Origin: a bacterium
GTDB lineage: Bacteria; Desulfobacterota; Deferrimicrobia; Deferrimicrobiales; Deferrimicrobiaceae
DNA length: 5,775 bases
Direction of reading: 5' to 3'
NCBI GenBank assembly: GCA_020056545.1
Contig: JAGVHM010000138.1
Span: 1 to 5,775 of the forward strand
This document shows positions 4,932 through 5,775 of the stretch, in pieces. The number at the start of each line of letters is the position of its first letter. Position 1 is the first letter of the stretch. Made by a program: the position numbers and the translations under genes. The notes below the pieces were generated by a model. The model was not told where the DNA came from, made no database searches, and worked only from the letters and a program-made list of their open reading frames with translations.

Positions 4932-5775
4932 AACCTCTCGGGTGGTGTTCGCCCTTCTCCTCCTCGGCACCGCGGCAGTCGTGGCAAAAGGATTTCTGCG
5001 CCCCCCCCAGCCCCCGTTGAGGGTGGCGTTCCAGGTCTGCAACTCGGTCGAGGAGAACCGTCAGCGGTTCGAGCCCCTTCGCGCCTACCTGGAGAGGAAG
5101 CTGGGCTGCAAGGTGATCGCCTCCCACGTCAACACGTTCGATTTCGTCGAGATGGCGCAGCGCGGGGAGTTCGACGTCCTCCAGGCGAACGGCTACGTCT
5201 ACATCAACGTGCAGGCGAAATCGCGCGCGACCCTGCTGGCCAGGGAAGTCAAGCTGGATACGGGAAAGGACACCGGCGGGCTGATCGTCGTCCGTGCCGA
5301 CTCGCCGATCCGTTCGATCGGCGACCTCAAGGGCAGGACGATGGCCTTCGGGCCCGCCTTCTCCCCCGGAGGGTACATCACGCAGTACTACATGATGCTC
5401 AAGGCGGGGCACGACCCCGAGACGACGCTCGGGAAATACACCTTCCTGCCGGGCGCGTGGCAGCACGAAAAAGTGGTCTACTCCGTTCTCTACGGCGCAG
5501 TGGACGCGGGGGCGGTGAAATTCGGCGACATCGAGCGGATGGAGGCGGAAGGGAAGGTCAGGAAGGCCGATTTCCGCGTGGTCGCGGAATCGGAGCCGGT
5601 CCCCAACTGCGCCTTCTTCGCCCTGCCGCACGTCGACGAAACCACCGCCGGGAAGGTCAGGGAGGCGCTTCTCCGCCTCTCACCGAACGATTTCGTTGAA
5701 GTTGGAGGGGAGCGTCTGAACGTAATACTGAGGGGCGGGGTGAAAGGCTACGTCCCGGCGTCCGACGAGGAGTTC
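4924..5775 (+). CDS. PhnD-like periplasmic substrate-binding protein (Phosphonate-bd family), 3' end outside window
   Basis: A single frame is open from the TTG at 4924 to the end of the window (284 residues, no stop). Residues 1-25 give a weakly basic start (R3, R6), a hydrophobic segment VVFALLLLGTAAVVA, and either cleavage after V-V-A or retention as an anchor. After a proline linker, L32-R-V-A-F opens the first lobe. F49-E-P-L-x-x-Y-L-E-R-K-L-G-C-K-V64, the G81-E-F-D84 segment and G143-P-A-F-S-P-G-G-Y151 all align with the phosphate/phosphonate-binding family (PF12974). So do H181-E and V193-D-A-G-A-V198. Such proteins bind an oxyanion or other small ligand and deliver it to an ABC transporter or a sensor. 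The S-T-S-G ligand loop of classical PhnD is replaced by S147-P-G-G, so the ligand is uncertain. No ATPase or permease is visible. The TTG was chosen because it keeps the basic residues; the GTGs at 4942/4945 would lose them. GGGGG at 4910-4914 may be a weak ribosome binding site. Confidence 0.88.
   Translation, partial: MSRTSRVVFALLLLGTAAVVAKGFLRPPQPPLRVAFQVCNSVEENRQRFEPLRAYLERKLGCKVIASHVNTFDFVEMAQRGEFDVLQANGYVYINVQAKSRATLLAREVKLDTGKDTGGLIVVRADSPIRSIGDLKGRTMAFGPAFSPGGYITQYYMMLKAGHDPETTLGKYTFLPGAWQHEKVVYSVLYGAVDAGAVKFGDIERMEAEGKVRKADFRVVAESEPVPNCAFFALPHVDETTAGKVREALLRLSPNDFVEVGGERLNVILRGGVKGYVPASDEEF

Noticed and set aside
4932..5010. Possible terminator or promoter between the two-module gene and the binding-protein gene
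   Set aside because: There is no intergenic gap: the binding-protein frame starts before the preceding stop, and no hairpin followed by a T-run is visible.
4768..5631. Long - strand open frame opposite the binding protein
   Set aside because: The + strand frame is a well-matched PF12974 protein; the - strand product is Arg/Asp/His-rich with no family features.
1..5775. CRISPR arrays, tRNA or rRNA genes, insertion-sequence ends
   Set aside because: No direct-repeat array, no recognisable tRNA or rRNA sequence and no transposase or terminal inverted repeats were seen; practically the whole window is coding.

Overview
The window is a GC-rich, densely packed stretch from a bacterium with a Gram-negative type envelope. 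Five genes lie on the + strand and none is certain on the - strand. The mixture of right-handed beta-helix proteins, a Tat-exported DUF362 protein and a PhnD-like binding protein would fit a deltaproteobacterial (Desulfobacterota) or similar anaerobe-type lineage. No marker gene fixes the taxonomy, so this is a weak inference.

Layout: (1) 3-440, the C-terminal end of a right-handed beta-helix protein whose start lies upstream of the window; (2) 437-1396, a DUF362-family protein with a twin-arginine signal; (3) 1393-3222, a predicted lipoprotein made of a beta-helix followed by three tandem beta-sandwich-like repeats; (4) 3222-4931, a secreted protein with two cap-plus-beta-helix modules; (5) 4924 to the window end, a PhnD-like (Phosphonate-bd family) periplasmic substrate-binding protein that is missing at most a short C-terminus.

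Every gene junction overlaps by 1 to 8 bases (ATGA, GTGA, TGATG, and a TTG start 8 bases inside the previous gene). There is no intergenic space and no visible internal promoter or terminator. The five genes therefore look like one translationally coupled operon whose promoter and terminator are both outside the window.

The four complete or nearly complete proteins carry export signals of different kinds: Tat, lipoprotein, Sec signal peptidase I, and a Sec signal or anchor. The cluster thus appears devoted to the periplasm or cell surface. The three beta-helix proteins are related to one another. Genes 3 and 4 share an N-terminal cap, a G-x-W-D-x-I-x-F motif and an HAHFS motif; genes 1 and 3 share the closing N-[FW]-W-G terminal cap. 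They probably arose by local duplication and divergence. I do not recognise a described pathway with this gene set. A surface or periplasmic system that combines beta-helix scaffolds, a DUF362 protein and a small-molecule binding protein is the most interesting reading, but its function cannot be assigned from sequence alone.
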